NCBI RefSeq assembly: GCF_900114265.1
Contig: NZ_FPKV01000001.1
Coordinates: forward strand, 496,001 to 560,000
Reading direction: 5' to 3'
Length of the DNA stretch: 64,000 nucleotides
Source of the DNA: Flaviramulus basaltis
Lineage (GTDB): Bacteria; Bacteroidota; Bacteroidia; Flavobacteriales; Flavobacteriaceae
The translations under genes and the position numbers were made by a program. Every line of letters starts with the position of its first letter. Within the stretch, counting starts at the first letter, position 1. Shown here piece after piece: positions 26,469 to 34,231 of the stretch. The notes under the pieces are model-generated. The model saw only the letters and a list, made by a program, of their open reading frames with translations. It did not search any database and was not told the origin of the DNA.

Positions 26469-27346
26469 TATGATTTTTTTTTATGCGATAAATAAACTCC
26501 AAACAAAATAATTAAACAAGCAACACCTTGTAAAAAACTAAAACCCTCACCATCAACAAAACCCCACATCAATGCAACAACAGGCATAACATATGTAACC
26601 GACGACGCAAAAACAGGCGTAGAAAGATGCACCAATTTATTAAACAATATTTTTGCCATTGCTGTACCAAAAAAAGATAAAATAGTAATATAAAGCATTG
26701 ACATTTTAAATTCAGGATTTTGAAATGTTGATTTAGAAAAGAAATCTGTAAACAATAAAACGAGTACCGCCGGAATAAATATAGCAGCATAATTTCCCAC
26801 AGCAATTGTTAAGGGTTTAACATCTTGCAAATAACGTTTTATAATATTAACATTCGTAGCATACATAACAGTTGATAAAATTACAAATCCAGCATACATA
26901 TAATTTTGATTTGGATTTAAATCAGCTCCTTTTAAAATGAGTAATGCTGTACCTATAAAGCCAACAACAACACCTAAAATTTGTCTTTTTGTTGACACTA
27001 TATTAAACACAGCAAATCCTAATAGGATAGTATTTAAAGGCACTAAAGAGTTTAAAATTGAAACTACAGCACTATCTATTTCTGTTTCTGCTATAGCAAA
27101 GAAAAAGGCCGGAATAAAAGACCCAAGAAAACCAGAAAGAATTAACCATTTCCATTCTTTTTTTTTAATTGTTTTTAGCTTATTAAACCCAAGCGAAAAC
27201 AAAATAAGTCCTGTAATAATATTTCTTAATGCTCCTAATTGAAAAGGTGTTAAACCTAAAAGTGATTTCTTTATTAAAATGAAAGAACTCCCCCAAATTA
27301 ATGACAAAACAATAAGATAAACCCATTTTTTATTAGCTAAAAACAT
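26468..27346 (-). CDS. EamA/DMT-family transporter
   Basis: A 292-residue inner-membrane protein with ten predicted helices in two EamA repeats (about 7-140 and 150-290). The opening LIWGSSFILIKKSL and the GSFIPAFFFAIAETEID segment are typical. Family members export metabolites or amino acids; the substrate is not visible. It ends with KKKS. Confidence 0.85.
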   Translation of the reverse strand: MFLANKKWVYLIVLSLIWGSSFILIKKSLLGLTPFQLGALRNIITGLILFSLGFNKLKTIKKKEWKWLILSGFLGSFIPAFFFAIAETEIDSAVVSILNSLVPLNTILLGFAVFNIVSTKRQILGVVVGFIGTALLILKGADLNPNQNYMYAGFVILSTVMYATNVNIIKRYLQDVKPLTIAVGNYAAIFIPAVLVLLFTDFFSKSTFQNPEFKMSMLYITILSFFGTAMAKILFNKLVHLSTPVFASSVTYVMPVVALMWGFVDGEGFSFLQGVACLIILFGVYLSHKKKS

Positions 27347-27409
27347 AAACTCTTTCCTTTACACAGCAAAAGTGAAGTTTTTTTAACACAAATAGACCTA
27401 AATTATTAT

Positions 27410-27417
27410 TAGTTTTG
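27410..27417 (+). promoter_or_regulatory. -7 promoter box of the HMA-like lipoprotein gene
   Basis: TAGTTTTG fits TAnnTTTG, 29 bases before the ATG at 27447. Confidence 0.45.
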
Positions 27418-27446
27418 TAAACAATTAAATTACAAAAACTTATACT

Positions 27447-27848
27447 ATGAAACGTATTAAATATATTTTCGCTCTTGTATTAATTTCAACTTTTGCTTTA
27501 AGTTGTAAAAACGAAGTAAAACCAGAAATTAAAACGGTTGAAGTTGAAACTGAAGCTGTAAAAGAATTAGACCCAAATGCAACTTATGCTAAAGCAGAAT
27601 TTACTATTGATGGTATGACCTGTGCTATTGGTTGTGCTGCTACTATTGAAAAAAAGATTGCTAAAATGGAAGGCGTAAAATCGGCAACTGTAGATTTTGA
27701 TAAAAAATTAGCCATGGTTGAATATAATGAAGCAAAAGTAAACCCTACTTTACTTGAAAAAACGGTTGCAAGCGTTGCTGATATTTACAAAGTAAGCAAC
27801 ATGAAAACAGTTGAGGATTTTTCAACTAAAAAAAGTAATGTTCATTAA
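27447..27848 (+). CDS. HMA-domain lipoprotein with CxxxC metal motif
   Basis: A 133-residue exported lipoprotein (FALSC, Cys at 20). Residues 48-115 form a heavy-metal-associated fold, strand AKAEFTIDGMTC then helix ATIEKKIAKMEG then strand KSATVDFDKKLAMVEY. The metal loop is GMTCAIGC (57-63: Cys59, Cys63), with three residues between the cysteines instead of the usual two. It may bind copper or another soft metal at the periplasmic face. No P-type ATPase is adjacent. It is monocistronic, with its own promoter and terminator. Confidence 0.85.
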   Translation: MKRIKYIFALVLISTFALSCKNEVKPEIKTVEVETEAVKELDPNATYAKAEFTIDGMTCAIGCAATIEKKIAKMEGVKSATVDFDKKLAMVEYNEAKVNPTLLEKTVASVADIYKVSNMKTVEDFSTKKSNVH

Positions 27849-27870
27849 TTTGAGGTCATACTAAAAATAA

Positions 27871-27900
27871 AAAAAGCTTCTCAAAATGAGAAGCTTTTTT
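27871..27900. terminator. Bidirectional terminator between HMA-lipoprotein gene and gldD
   Basis: AAAAAGCTTCTCA / TGAGAAGCTTTTT with an AAA loop, serving both converging transcripts. Confidence 0.88.
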
Positions 27901-28481
27901 TATTTCCACTTAATAGTTTCCATAATTTGCCTTATATCTTTTTGAATATAATTGGCAGCTGGTAAAATGGAATCATAATTAGGTTTTGCATAAAAATACA
28001 ACGACCCAGTTAAAAAATGATTTACACTATCGGTTACATAAAACTGTGCTAGCGATGCTACATTACCTTTAACCTCAGAGAATAGACCATAAACTTTACG
28101 TTCCTTACTTTCATAAGGATAAGCTGGTATCTCATTAGCTTTTTTTGTGTGCTCTAAGGTGAATTTTTGAGCATCTCTTAAAAAATCTCTTAGGTTCTTT
28201 TCATCCTTATCAATAGCCTTGTAGGTTAAAAAAATAGTACCTTTTAACGACGGATATTCTAAATTAATCCCATAACTTTTAGTTGGAGCTTTCAGTTCTT
28301 TAGATGTAACTTTTGTTGCTAACAAATTTGTTTCAAATGAAAATGGTAATTCTAAATCAACATCAACATACTTAGCTTTTGGATAATCTAATCGTAAATA
28401 AGCTTTTGGTTTTGGCACATAATCTTCATCGCATGATAAACAGAAAATGACTAGCAATAAAATGAAAATATTTTTTATCAT
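27900..28481 (-). CDS. gldD: Gliding-motility lipoprotein GldD
   Basis: A 193-residue lipoprotein (IFCLSC, Cys at 17) required for gliding and T9SS function in flavobacteria. The family opening PKPKAYLRLDYPKAKYV and the closing IRQIMETIKWK are recognisable. It is the last gene of the mutY-ssb-gldE-gldD block and shares one base with the end of gldE, an order conserved in Flavobacteriaceae. Its exact biochemical task is not established. Confidence 0.92.
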   Translation of the reverse strand: MIKNIFILLLVIFCLSCDEDYVPKPKAYLRLDYPKAKYVDVDLELPFSFETNLLATKVTSKELKAPTKSYGINLEYPSLKGTIFLTYKAIDKDEKNLRDFLRDAQKFTLEHTKKANEIPAYPYESKERKVYGLFSEVKGNVASLAQFYVTDSVNHFLTGSLYFYAKPNYDSILPAANYIQKDIRQIMETIKWK

Positions 28482-29785
28482 TATGTTATAGTAAATTTTA
28501 CAAGCTTAATACGCTTTTTGTCCATAGCTTCTATAGTGAAAACGTAATTTTTAAAATTTATTTTACTATTTAACTTGGGAAAATTTCTTGATATTTCTAA
28601 AACAAAACCCGCAATGGTTTCTGCTTCTCCTTTACTTTCTTCAAAAACGGTATCATCTTCAGCTTTAATAATTTTATAAAAATCCTTCAGTGCTGTTTTC
28701 CCTTCAAACACATAATTATTTTCATCTAATTTTGAATACGTTAAATCCTCATCATCAAACTCATCACTTATATCTCCCACAATTTCTTCAATAATATCCT
28801 CTAAAGAAATTAGTCCAGATGTACCTCCATATTCATCTACCACAACTGCTAAATGTACTTTCTTTTCTTGAAATTCGGCCATTAAATCATCTAACTTTTT
28901 GTTTTCTGGCACAAAAAATGGTTCGCGAATTAAAGTTGTCCAATCAAATTGTTTTCTATCTATATAAGGTAACAAATCTTTTACGTAAAGAATACCTTCA
29001 ATAGTATCCATATTGTCCTTATAAACTGGAATTCTTGAATAGCCATTCTTTATTATTTCTGGCATAATCTCCGTATATTTTTGACCAATATTTAAAGAAA
29101 AAATATCAATACGCGGACGCATAACTTGCTTTGTATCAGTGTTCCCAAAAGACACTATACCTTGCAGAATTTTATGTTCTTCTTTAGTAGTATCTTCATC
29201 ACTTGTTAACTCTAATGCTTGAGAAAGCTGGTCAACACTTAAATTAGATTTTTGTTTACCCAATTTGTTATGAATAGCCAACGTAACACTACGCATTGGC
29301 AAGCTTACTGGCGACAAAAGAATATCTAAAACCCGCAATGGGTACGCCATAAATATGGCAAACTTTAAATTATTACGACTGGCATAAATTTTTGGTAAAA
29401 TTTCGCCAAATAATAAGATTAAAAAGGTAACAACAACAACTTCTAAAACAAACTTTATTTGAGGATTAACAATGCTACCAAACATAAAATCACCTAAAAA
29501 GGCAAACAAAATAACTATCGCAATATTTATAAAATTGTTTGCAACAAGTATGGTGGCTAATAATTTTTTTGGACGTTCTAAAAGCATTAAAATGATTTGA
29601 ATGCGTTTAGATTTTGCTTCAACACCATCCTCAACATCTCCTCTATTTAACGAAAATAAAGCTACCTCTGCTCCAGAAATAAGTGCAGAACATAATAAAA
29701 GCAAAAATAACAGTGCAAAAGAAAAAACAACTGAAAAATCAACTGCCATAATTAAAGGTCTAAAACTCGTGGGGTCAGGATCCAA
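28481..29785 (-). CDS. gldE: Gliding-motility-associated CBS membrane protein GldE
   Basis: A 434-residue protein with an N-terminal CNNM-type membrane domain (about 13-190; GAEVALFSLNRGD near 39), two CBS domains (about 205-325; MRPRIDIFSL, GTSGLISLEDIIEEIVGDI) and a C-terminal CorC/HlyC domain. It starts with TTG (MDPDPTSF), as the family opening MDPDP shows. GldE supports or stabilises GldD in flavobacteria. The CorC-type domains suggest a link to divalent-cation transport. Confidence 0.92.
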   Translation of the reverse strand: MDPDPTSFRPLIMAVDFSVVFSFALLFLLLLCSALISGAEVALFSLNRGDVEDGVEAKSKRIQIILMLLERPKKLLATILVANNFINIAIVILFAFLGDFMFGSIVNPQIKFVLEVVVVTFLILLFGEILPKIYASRNNLKFAIFMAYPLRVLDILLSPVSLPMRSVTLAIHNKLGKQKSNLSVDQLSQALELTSDEDTTKEEHKILQGIVSFGNTDTKQVMRPRIDIFSLNIGQKYTEIMPEIIKNGYSRIPVYKDNMDTIEGILYVKDLLPYIDRKQFDWTTLIREPFFVPENKKLDDLMAEFQEKKVHLAVVVDEYGGTSGLISLEDIIEEIVGDISDEFDDEDLTYSKLDENNYVFEGKTALKDFYKIIKAEDDTVFEESKGEAETIAGFVLEISRNFPKLNSKINFKNYVFTIEAMDKKRIKLVKFTIT

Positions 29786-29806
29786 ATACTTTTGCTTTAG
29801 TTAAAC

Positions 29807-30250
29807 TTAAAAAGGGAGATCGTCATTTTCAATTTCAATAGACTCATTACTTGGCTTTTGAGTTGCCATTGAGTTTTGTACAGGAGTATTACCCATGTTG
29901 CTTTCACTCTCTTTTTTTGTTGAAAGAAATGTAAAATCGTTACATTGAATTTCTGTAGAATATCTATCATTCCCCTTTTCATCTTGCCATTTTCGGGTTT
30001 TCAACCTACCTTCAATGTAAACTTTATCGCCTTTACTTAAATACTTTTCGCAAATCTCTGCAGCTTTATTTCTAACTACAATATTATGCCATTCAGTATT
30101 TGTAATACGCTCATTAGTTTGCTTACTTGTGTAAGTTTCATTTGTTGCCAAAGGAAATCTCCCAATACAACCACCACCTTCAAAATAATGCATCTTTATT
30201 TCATCACCCAAATGCCCAATAAGCATTACTTTATTTAAAGTTCCAGACAT
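29807..30250 (-). CDS. ssb: Single-stranded DNA-binding protein
   Basis: A 147-residue protein with the SSB OB-fold: LNKVMLIGHLGDEIKMHYFE, NTEWHNIVV, KGDKVYIEGRLKTRKWQDEKG. The disordered tail ends in the acidic tip DDLPF, which binds partner repair proteins. It lies between mutY and gldE, 21 bases upstream of the latter. Length is normal for an SSB with a short tail. Confidence 0.95.
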   Translation of the reverse strand: MSGTLNKVMLIGHLGDEIKMHYFEGGGCIGRFPLATNETYTSKQTNERITNTEWHNIVVRNKAAEICEKYLSKGDKVYIEGRLKTRKWQDEKGNDRYSTEIQCNDFTFLSTKKESESNMGNTPVQNSMATQKPSNESIEIENDDLPF

Positions 30251-30335
30251 ATCTACCGTTTTAAAGAGGGCAAAAGTAACCTTTTGCTTTCCATTTTTTT
30301 AAAATTAATAAAAAAATATGATTGTTAATACTAAA

Positions 30336-31379
30336 CTAATCAAAATTAAATGATTCAATAAAATTTCCTATTAAAATTGGCACCGCGTATTCGTGTATTT
30401 TATGTATTGAAATTCCTTTAACAGCAAGCCTCTCAACATTAATAATCCAAAAATTTGTATAAAGATGTTGATGCGATAATTTATGAACAATAGGTTCTTT
30501 ATTATATAAGGACAATTCAAAAGATGTGTTTTTTAATAAATCATCACTTTCAATTTGCTTTTTAAAATTTTTAGAATCAATATTCTTTTCTATTTCAATT
30601 AAGGGAAATTGATATAGGTTTTGCCAAATACCTTTTCCTTCCCTTTTTTCCAAAATAGTTTTTTGATCTTCTGATATAAATACTAAAAAGTTGAAATACT
30701 TTTTTTTCGCTTTAGCAGATTTAATTTTTACAGGTAAATCGTTAATTCTATTTTTATTAAAAGCAATGCATCCTTCATTTAATGGACAAATATTACAATA
30801 CGGATTTTTAGGCTTGCATTGTATGGCTCCAAACTCCATAATAGCTTGGTTAAACTCGGCTGGATCCTTTTTATCAATTAATTCTTGAGCTAGTTGCTTA
30901 AACTCCTTTGCTCCTTTTGATGAATTAATAGGTGTATCTATTCCAAAATATCGAGACAGTACTCTATAAACATTTCCATCAACAACTGCAGCAGCCTCAT
31001 TAAAACAAATAGAAGCAATAGCACTTGCGGTATAATCACCTACACCTTTTAGTTTTAGTAACTCTTTATATGTATTAGGAAACACTCCTTTTAATTCATC
31101 TGCAACATATTTAGCAGTAGTATGTAAATTTCTAGCACGAGAGTAATAACCAAGTCCTTGCCATAATTTCAAAACCTCACTTTCATTTGCGTCTGCAAGA
31201 TCAAAAATAGTGGGATATTTAGCGACAAATGCATCATAATATGGTAACCCCTGACTCACTTGTGTTTGTTGTAAAATAATTTCAGATAGCCAAATGTAAT
31301 ATGGATTTGTAGTTTCACGCCACGGCAAAATTCTTTTATTATTTGAATACCAGTTAGTTAGTGTTTTTGAGAATATCAT
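30336..31379 (-). CDS. mutY: A/G-specific adenine DNA glycosylase MutY
   Basis: A 347-residue base-excision repair enzyme that removes adenine paired with 8-oxoguanine. It has the catalytic-Glu helix SEIILQQTQVSQG, the helix-hairpin-helix LKGVGDYTASAIASICF with Asp in AAAVVDGNVYRV, four Cys of the iron-sulfur loop (CKPKNPYCNICPLNEGC) and a C-terminal NUDIX-like domain for 8-oxoG recognition (about 230-347). First gene of the block with ssb, gldE and gldD; divergent from the HU gene. Confidence 0.95.
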   Translation of the reverse strand: MIFSKTLTNWYSNNKRILPWRETTNPYYIWLSEIILQQTQVSQGLPYYDAFVAKYPTIFDLADANESEVLKLWQGLGYYSRARNLHTTAKYVADELKGVFPNTYKELLKLKGVGDYTASAIASICFNEAAAVVDGNVYRVLSRYFGIDTPINSSKGAKEFKQLAQELIDKKDPAEFNQAIMEFGAIQCKPKNPYCNICPLNEGCIAFNKNRINDLPVKIKSAKAKKKYFNFLVFISEDQKTILEKREGKGIWQNLYQFPLIEIEKNIDSKNFKKQIESDDLLKNTSFELSLYNKEPIVHKLSHQHLYTNFWIINVERLAVKGISIHKIHEYAVPILIGNFIESFNFD

Positions 31380-31441
31380 TAATTAATTAAATAGTGTGAA
31401 CAAAAATAAACGTTTATAATCTTAAATTTTAATGAATTAGG

Positions 31442-31474
31442 TTTGAAATATTGAATATTTAATCCCTATATTTG
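31442..31474 (+). promoter_or_regulatory. Promoter of the HU gene
   Basis: TTTG (31442-31445), 21 bases, TATATTTG (31467-31474). A strong match to the Bacteroidota consensus, suiting an abundant protein. Confidence 0.7.
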
Positions 31475-31518
31475 CATCCCTTTTAGAATTAATAGTAACA
31501 AAAAAATAATATATTAAA

Positions 31519-31809
31519 ATGACGAAGGCTGATTTAGTAGCAAAAATTTCTGAAAAATTAGGAATTGAAAAAGGTGATGTTCAAGCAACTGTTGAAACAT
31601 TTATGGAAGAAGTAAAGACTTCTTTAGAAAGTGGTGATAACGTTTATTTAAGAGGCTTCGGTAGCTTCATTATTAAAACAAGAGCCGAAAAAACTGGTAG
31701 AAACATTTCAAAAAATACGACTATAAAGATACCAGCACATAATATCCCTGCATTTAAACCTGCAAAAGTTTTTGTTGAAGGTGTTAAAACAAATGTAGAC
31801 GTTAAGTAA
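31519..31809 (+). CDS. HU-family nucleoid protein
   Basis: A 96-residue DNA-binding protein of the HU/IHF fold: MTKADLVAKISEKLGIEKGD, then LRGFGSFIIKTRAEKTGRN with the beta-arm segment and IPAHNIPAFKPAKVF. It bends DNA and compacts the nucleoid. A 30-residue basic protein gene follows after 38 bases and probably shares the transcript. Confidence 0.95.
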   Translation: MTKADLVAKISEKLGIEKGDVQATVETFMEEVKTSLESGDNVYLRGFGSFIIKTRAEKTGRNISKNTTIKIPAHNIPAFKPAKVFVEGVKTNVDVK

Positions 31810-31847
31810 AACATTAATCGAATTATTAATTTAAAAAGACACTATTT

Positions 31848-31940
31848 ATGCCAAGTGGTAAAAAACGCAAAAGACATAAGGTAGCGACGCACAAACGTAA
31901 GAAACGTAGACGCGCTAACCGTCACAAAAAGAAAAAATAA
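31848..31940 (+). CDS. 30-residue basic ribosome-type miniprotein (AURKAIP1/COX24-like)
   Basis: A short reading frame, ATG 31848 to TAA 31940, encodes 30 residues starting MPSGKKRKRHKVATHKRKKR and ending in four Lys. It is nearly all Lys, Arg and His. It matches small proteins in Flavobacteriia described as AURKAIP1/COX24-domain, related to the mitochondrial small-subunit protein mS38, which suggests a ribosomal role. It sits between the HU gene and a terminator, so it is most likely co-transcribed with HU. Short length limits certainty, but codon use and position argue that it is real. Confidence 0.85.
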   Translation: MPSGKKRKRHKVATHKRKKRRRANRHKKKK

Positions 31941-31944
31941 ATCG

Positions 31945-31975
31945 AAAAAAAGTAGTTAGATTAACTACTTTTTTT
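31945..31975 (+). terminator. Terminator after the HU/miniprotein transcript
   Basis: AGTAGTTA pairs with TAACTACT across loop GAT, flanked by seven A and seven T. Confidence 0.88.
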
Positions 31976-32019
31976 GATTTAAAAACAACAAGTTCTTTGA
32001 AATGAGTTCATTATTTTTT

Positions 32020-32116
32020 TGACACTTATTAAGTGTTTTATGGACTCCACGGATGTTAAAAATCCTGTGAAAAAATAATGTATAATCCATCTGTCACCTT
32101 AAAAGTGATGGATTAA
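32020..32116 (+). ncRNA. Three-hairpin structured leader of RNase E/G mRNA
   Basis: Three stems follow each other within 95 bases: ACACTT/AAGTGT (32022-32036), CACGGAT/ATCCTGTG with one bulged T (32048-32069), and TAATCCAT plus CAC against GTG plus ATGGATTA with a four-base CTGT bulge (32083-32115). The last ends 11 bases before the rng start codon. No known riboswitch consensus is recognised. A cis-regulatory role is inferred. Confidence 0.45.
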
Positions 32117-32126
32117 AATTAACAAA

Positions 32127-33674
32127 ATGGATAAAGAATTGATCATTCGATCTAGTTCCGATAATGTTGATTTTGCCTTATTAAAAGATGGAAAACTTAT
32201 TGAATTACAGAAAGATGAAGATAGTAACGACTTTTCGGTTGGCGATGTGTTTATAGCCAAAATACGAAAAGCAGTTCCTGGACTAAATGCTGCATTTGTA
32301 AATGTAGGTTATGAGAAAGATGCATTTTTGCATTATCATGATTTAGGCCCAAAACTTCCTTCTCTTTTAAAATTCACAAAACGTGTAAGCACAGGTAAAC
32401 TAAGAGATTTTACTTTAAAAAATTTCCCATTTGAAAAAGATATTGAGAAAGATGGCAAAATTGCCGACGTCTTAAAATCTAATCAATCGCTATTAGTACA
32501 AATAGTAAAAGAACCTATATCTACAAAAGGGCCAAGAATAAGCTCAGAGCTTTCAATTGCTGGTAGATATATTGTTTTAGTTCCTTTTTCTAACCGTATT
32601 TCTATTTCTCAAAAAATAGAAGACAGAGAAGAAAAAGACCGACTTAAACGCCTGGTAAAGAGCATTACTCCACCAGGTTTTGGTATCATTGTTCGTACTG
32701 TAGCACAAGGCAGAAAAGTAGCTGAACTAGATAAAGATTTACAAAATTTGCTTAGTCGTTGGACGGCAATGTGTAAAAAGCTACATAAAGCACATCACCC
32801 TAGTAAAGTATTAGGAGAAATGAATAAAGCCTCGTCTATTTTACGAGACATATTCAATGATACCTTTACAGGAATTACTGTTGATGATGAAGAGCTTTAT
32901 TTACAAATTAAAGATTATGTGCAAGAAATTGCACCAAAAAAAGAATCAATAGTTAAATTGTATCAGTCTAATGTTCCAATTTTTGAAAAATTTGGAATTG
33001 AAAGACAAATAAAAACTTCGTTTGGAAAAACCGTTTCTATGTCAAAAGGTGCTTATTTGGTAATTGAACATACCGAAGCGCTTCATGTTATAGATGTAAA
33101 CAGCGGAAATAGATCTAACAAAGCAAACAATCAAGAGGATACAGCATTAGAAGTTAATTTAATAGCTGCTACAGAAATGGCTCGCCAGTTACGTTTACGT
33201 GATATGGGTGGTATTATTGTAGTGGATTTTATTGACATGACCAATGCTGAAAATAGGCAAAAATTGTTCAATCACCTTCGTGATGAAATGAAGGATGATA
33301 GAGCAAAACACAAAATATTGCCTCCAAGTAAATTTGGATTGATACAAATTACAAGACAGCGTGTTCGCCCAGAAATGAACATTAAAACTCGTGAGGAAAA
33401 CCCTGATGAGATTATTAATGGCTCTGAGGTTGAAGCACCTATAGGAATCGTGCAAAAAGTTAATCACGATCTTGAACAACTATTAAAAAAAGACTATAAA
33501 AAGTTGACTTTAAACACACATCCTTTTATAGCAGCCTTTTTAACAAAGGGCTTTCCATCTATACGTTCAAAATGGTTTTTTGAACACAAAAAATGGGTTA
33601 AAGTTTTACCAAGAGATGCTTACACATACCTTGAATATCATTTTTTTGATAAAAATGGTAAACAAATTAAATAA
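32127..33674 (+). CDS. rng: Ribonuclease E/G family endoribonuclease
   Basis: A 515-residue RNase G-type enzyme for mRNA decay and rRNA trimming. It starts with an S1 RNA-binding domain (about 35-130; VGDVFIAKIRKAVPGLNAAFV), then the RNase H-like and DNase I-like catalytic core with the magnesium Asp pair: HVIDVNSGNR near 327 and GGIIVVDFIDM near 371. The final part fits RNase G; the long RNase E scaffold tail is absent, and no CPxC zinc link is apparent. The leader holds three hairpins; a strong terminator follows. Confidence 0.93.
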   Translation: MDKELIIRSSSDNVDFALLKDGKLIELQKDEDSNDFSVGDVFIAKIRKAVPGLNAAFVNVGYEKDAFLHYHDLGPKLPSLLKFTKRVSTGKLRDFTLKNFPFEKDIEKDGKIADVLKSNQSLLVQIVKEPISTKGPRISSELSIAGRYIVLVPFSNRISISQKIEDREEKDRLKRLVKSITPPGFGIIVRTVAQGRKVAELDKDLQNLLSRWTAMCKKLHKAHHPSKVLGEMNKASSILRDIFNDTFTGITVDDEELYLQIKDYVQEIAPKKESIVKLYQSNVPIFEKFGIERQIKTSFGKTVSMSKGAYLVIEHTEALHVIDVNSGNRSNKANNQEDTALEVNLIAATEMARQLRLRDMGGIIVVDFIDMTNAENRQKLFNHLRDEMKDDRAKHKILPPSKFGLIQITRQRVRPEMNIKTREENPDEIINGSEVEAPIGIVQKVNHDLEQLLKKDYKKLTLNTHPFIAAFLTKGFPSIRSKWFFEHKKWVKVLPRDAYTYLEYHFFDKNGKQIK

Positions 33675-33675
33675 T

Positions 33676-33709
33676 AAAAAAGCCTTACTAAATTAGTAAG
33701 GCTTTTTTT
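33676..33709. terminator. Bidirectional terminator between rng and PID-CTERM gene
   Basis: AAAAAAGCCTTACTA / TAGTAAGGCTTTTTT with loop AAT, usable by both converging transcripts. Confidence 0.88.
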
Positions 33710-33718
33710 GTTTAGTTT

Positions 33719-34114
33719 TTATAAACTTTTAAAAGATTTTATCTCATTTTTAGAATCTCTCAATTTTTTTACCCCAAAAGCAGTTGCACCTAAAAGTAAA
33801 ATAGTTAAGCCTCCATCTAATGGTATTGAGTCACCACCAACAGAATTAGGATTTCCTTCATTTCCTGAATTTGGATTGTGGTTATCTCTAAATTTCTCTT
33901 TATTAAATAAACTAACTAACCAATCCCAAAAACTCATTGAACTTAGTATAAGTTGAGCAGGAGCTGTTTTTAAATTAGTTGAACTTATTTTAGTGGTGGA
34001 TGTTATTAAGTTGGTATCTAAGTTAATTGCATTGGCATTTACTGAGAATACTAAAAATAATGTTAATGCAATTAAATTAATAGATTTAAACAATGTAATC
34101 TTTCTGGTTTTCAT
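33719..34114 (-). CDS. Small exported PID-CTERM protein
   Basis: A 131-residue protein with a signal peptide (cleavage near ANA, 27-29), a variable middle with LSSMSFWDWLVSLFNKEKF, a polar Asn/Gly/Pro linker, and a C-terminal sorting signal PLDGGLTILLLGATAFGVKK (98-117) followed by LRDS. This is the PID-CTERM tripartite pattern (P-x-DGG, hydrophobic stretch, basic cluster) handled by exosortase-like enzymes in Bacteroidota. No exosortase is in the window. The function of the mature protein is unknown. Confidence 0.8.
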   Translation of the reverse strand: MKTRKITLFKSINLIALTLFLVFSVNANAINLDTNLITSTTKISSTNLKTAPAQLILSSMSFWDWLVSLFNKEKFRDNHNPNSGNEGNPNSVGGDSIPLDGGLTILLLGATAFGVKKLRDSKNEIKSFKSL

Positions 34115-34231
34115 AATCTCTCTGTTTTAAATTAATACCTACTCAAAGCTCTTATAATTAACCGAATACAGTTTGCTCTTTTAAATAAAATATTAACCTA
34201 AAAACATAATAACTTTGAAAACATATAGATT

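Noticed and set aside
33708-33956. Plus-strand frame of 82 codons opposite the PID-CTERM gene
   Set aside because: The minus-strand reading has a signal peptide and a recognised sorting signal; the plus-strand one has neither.
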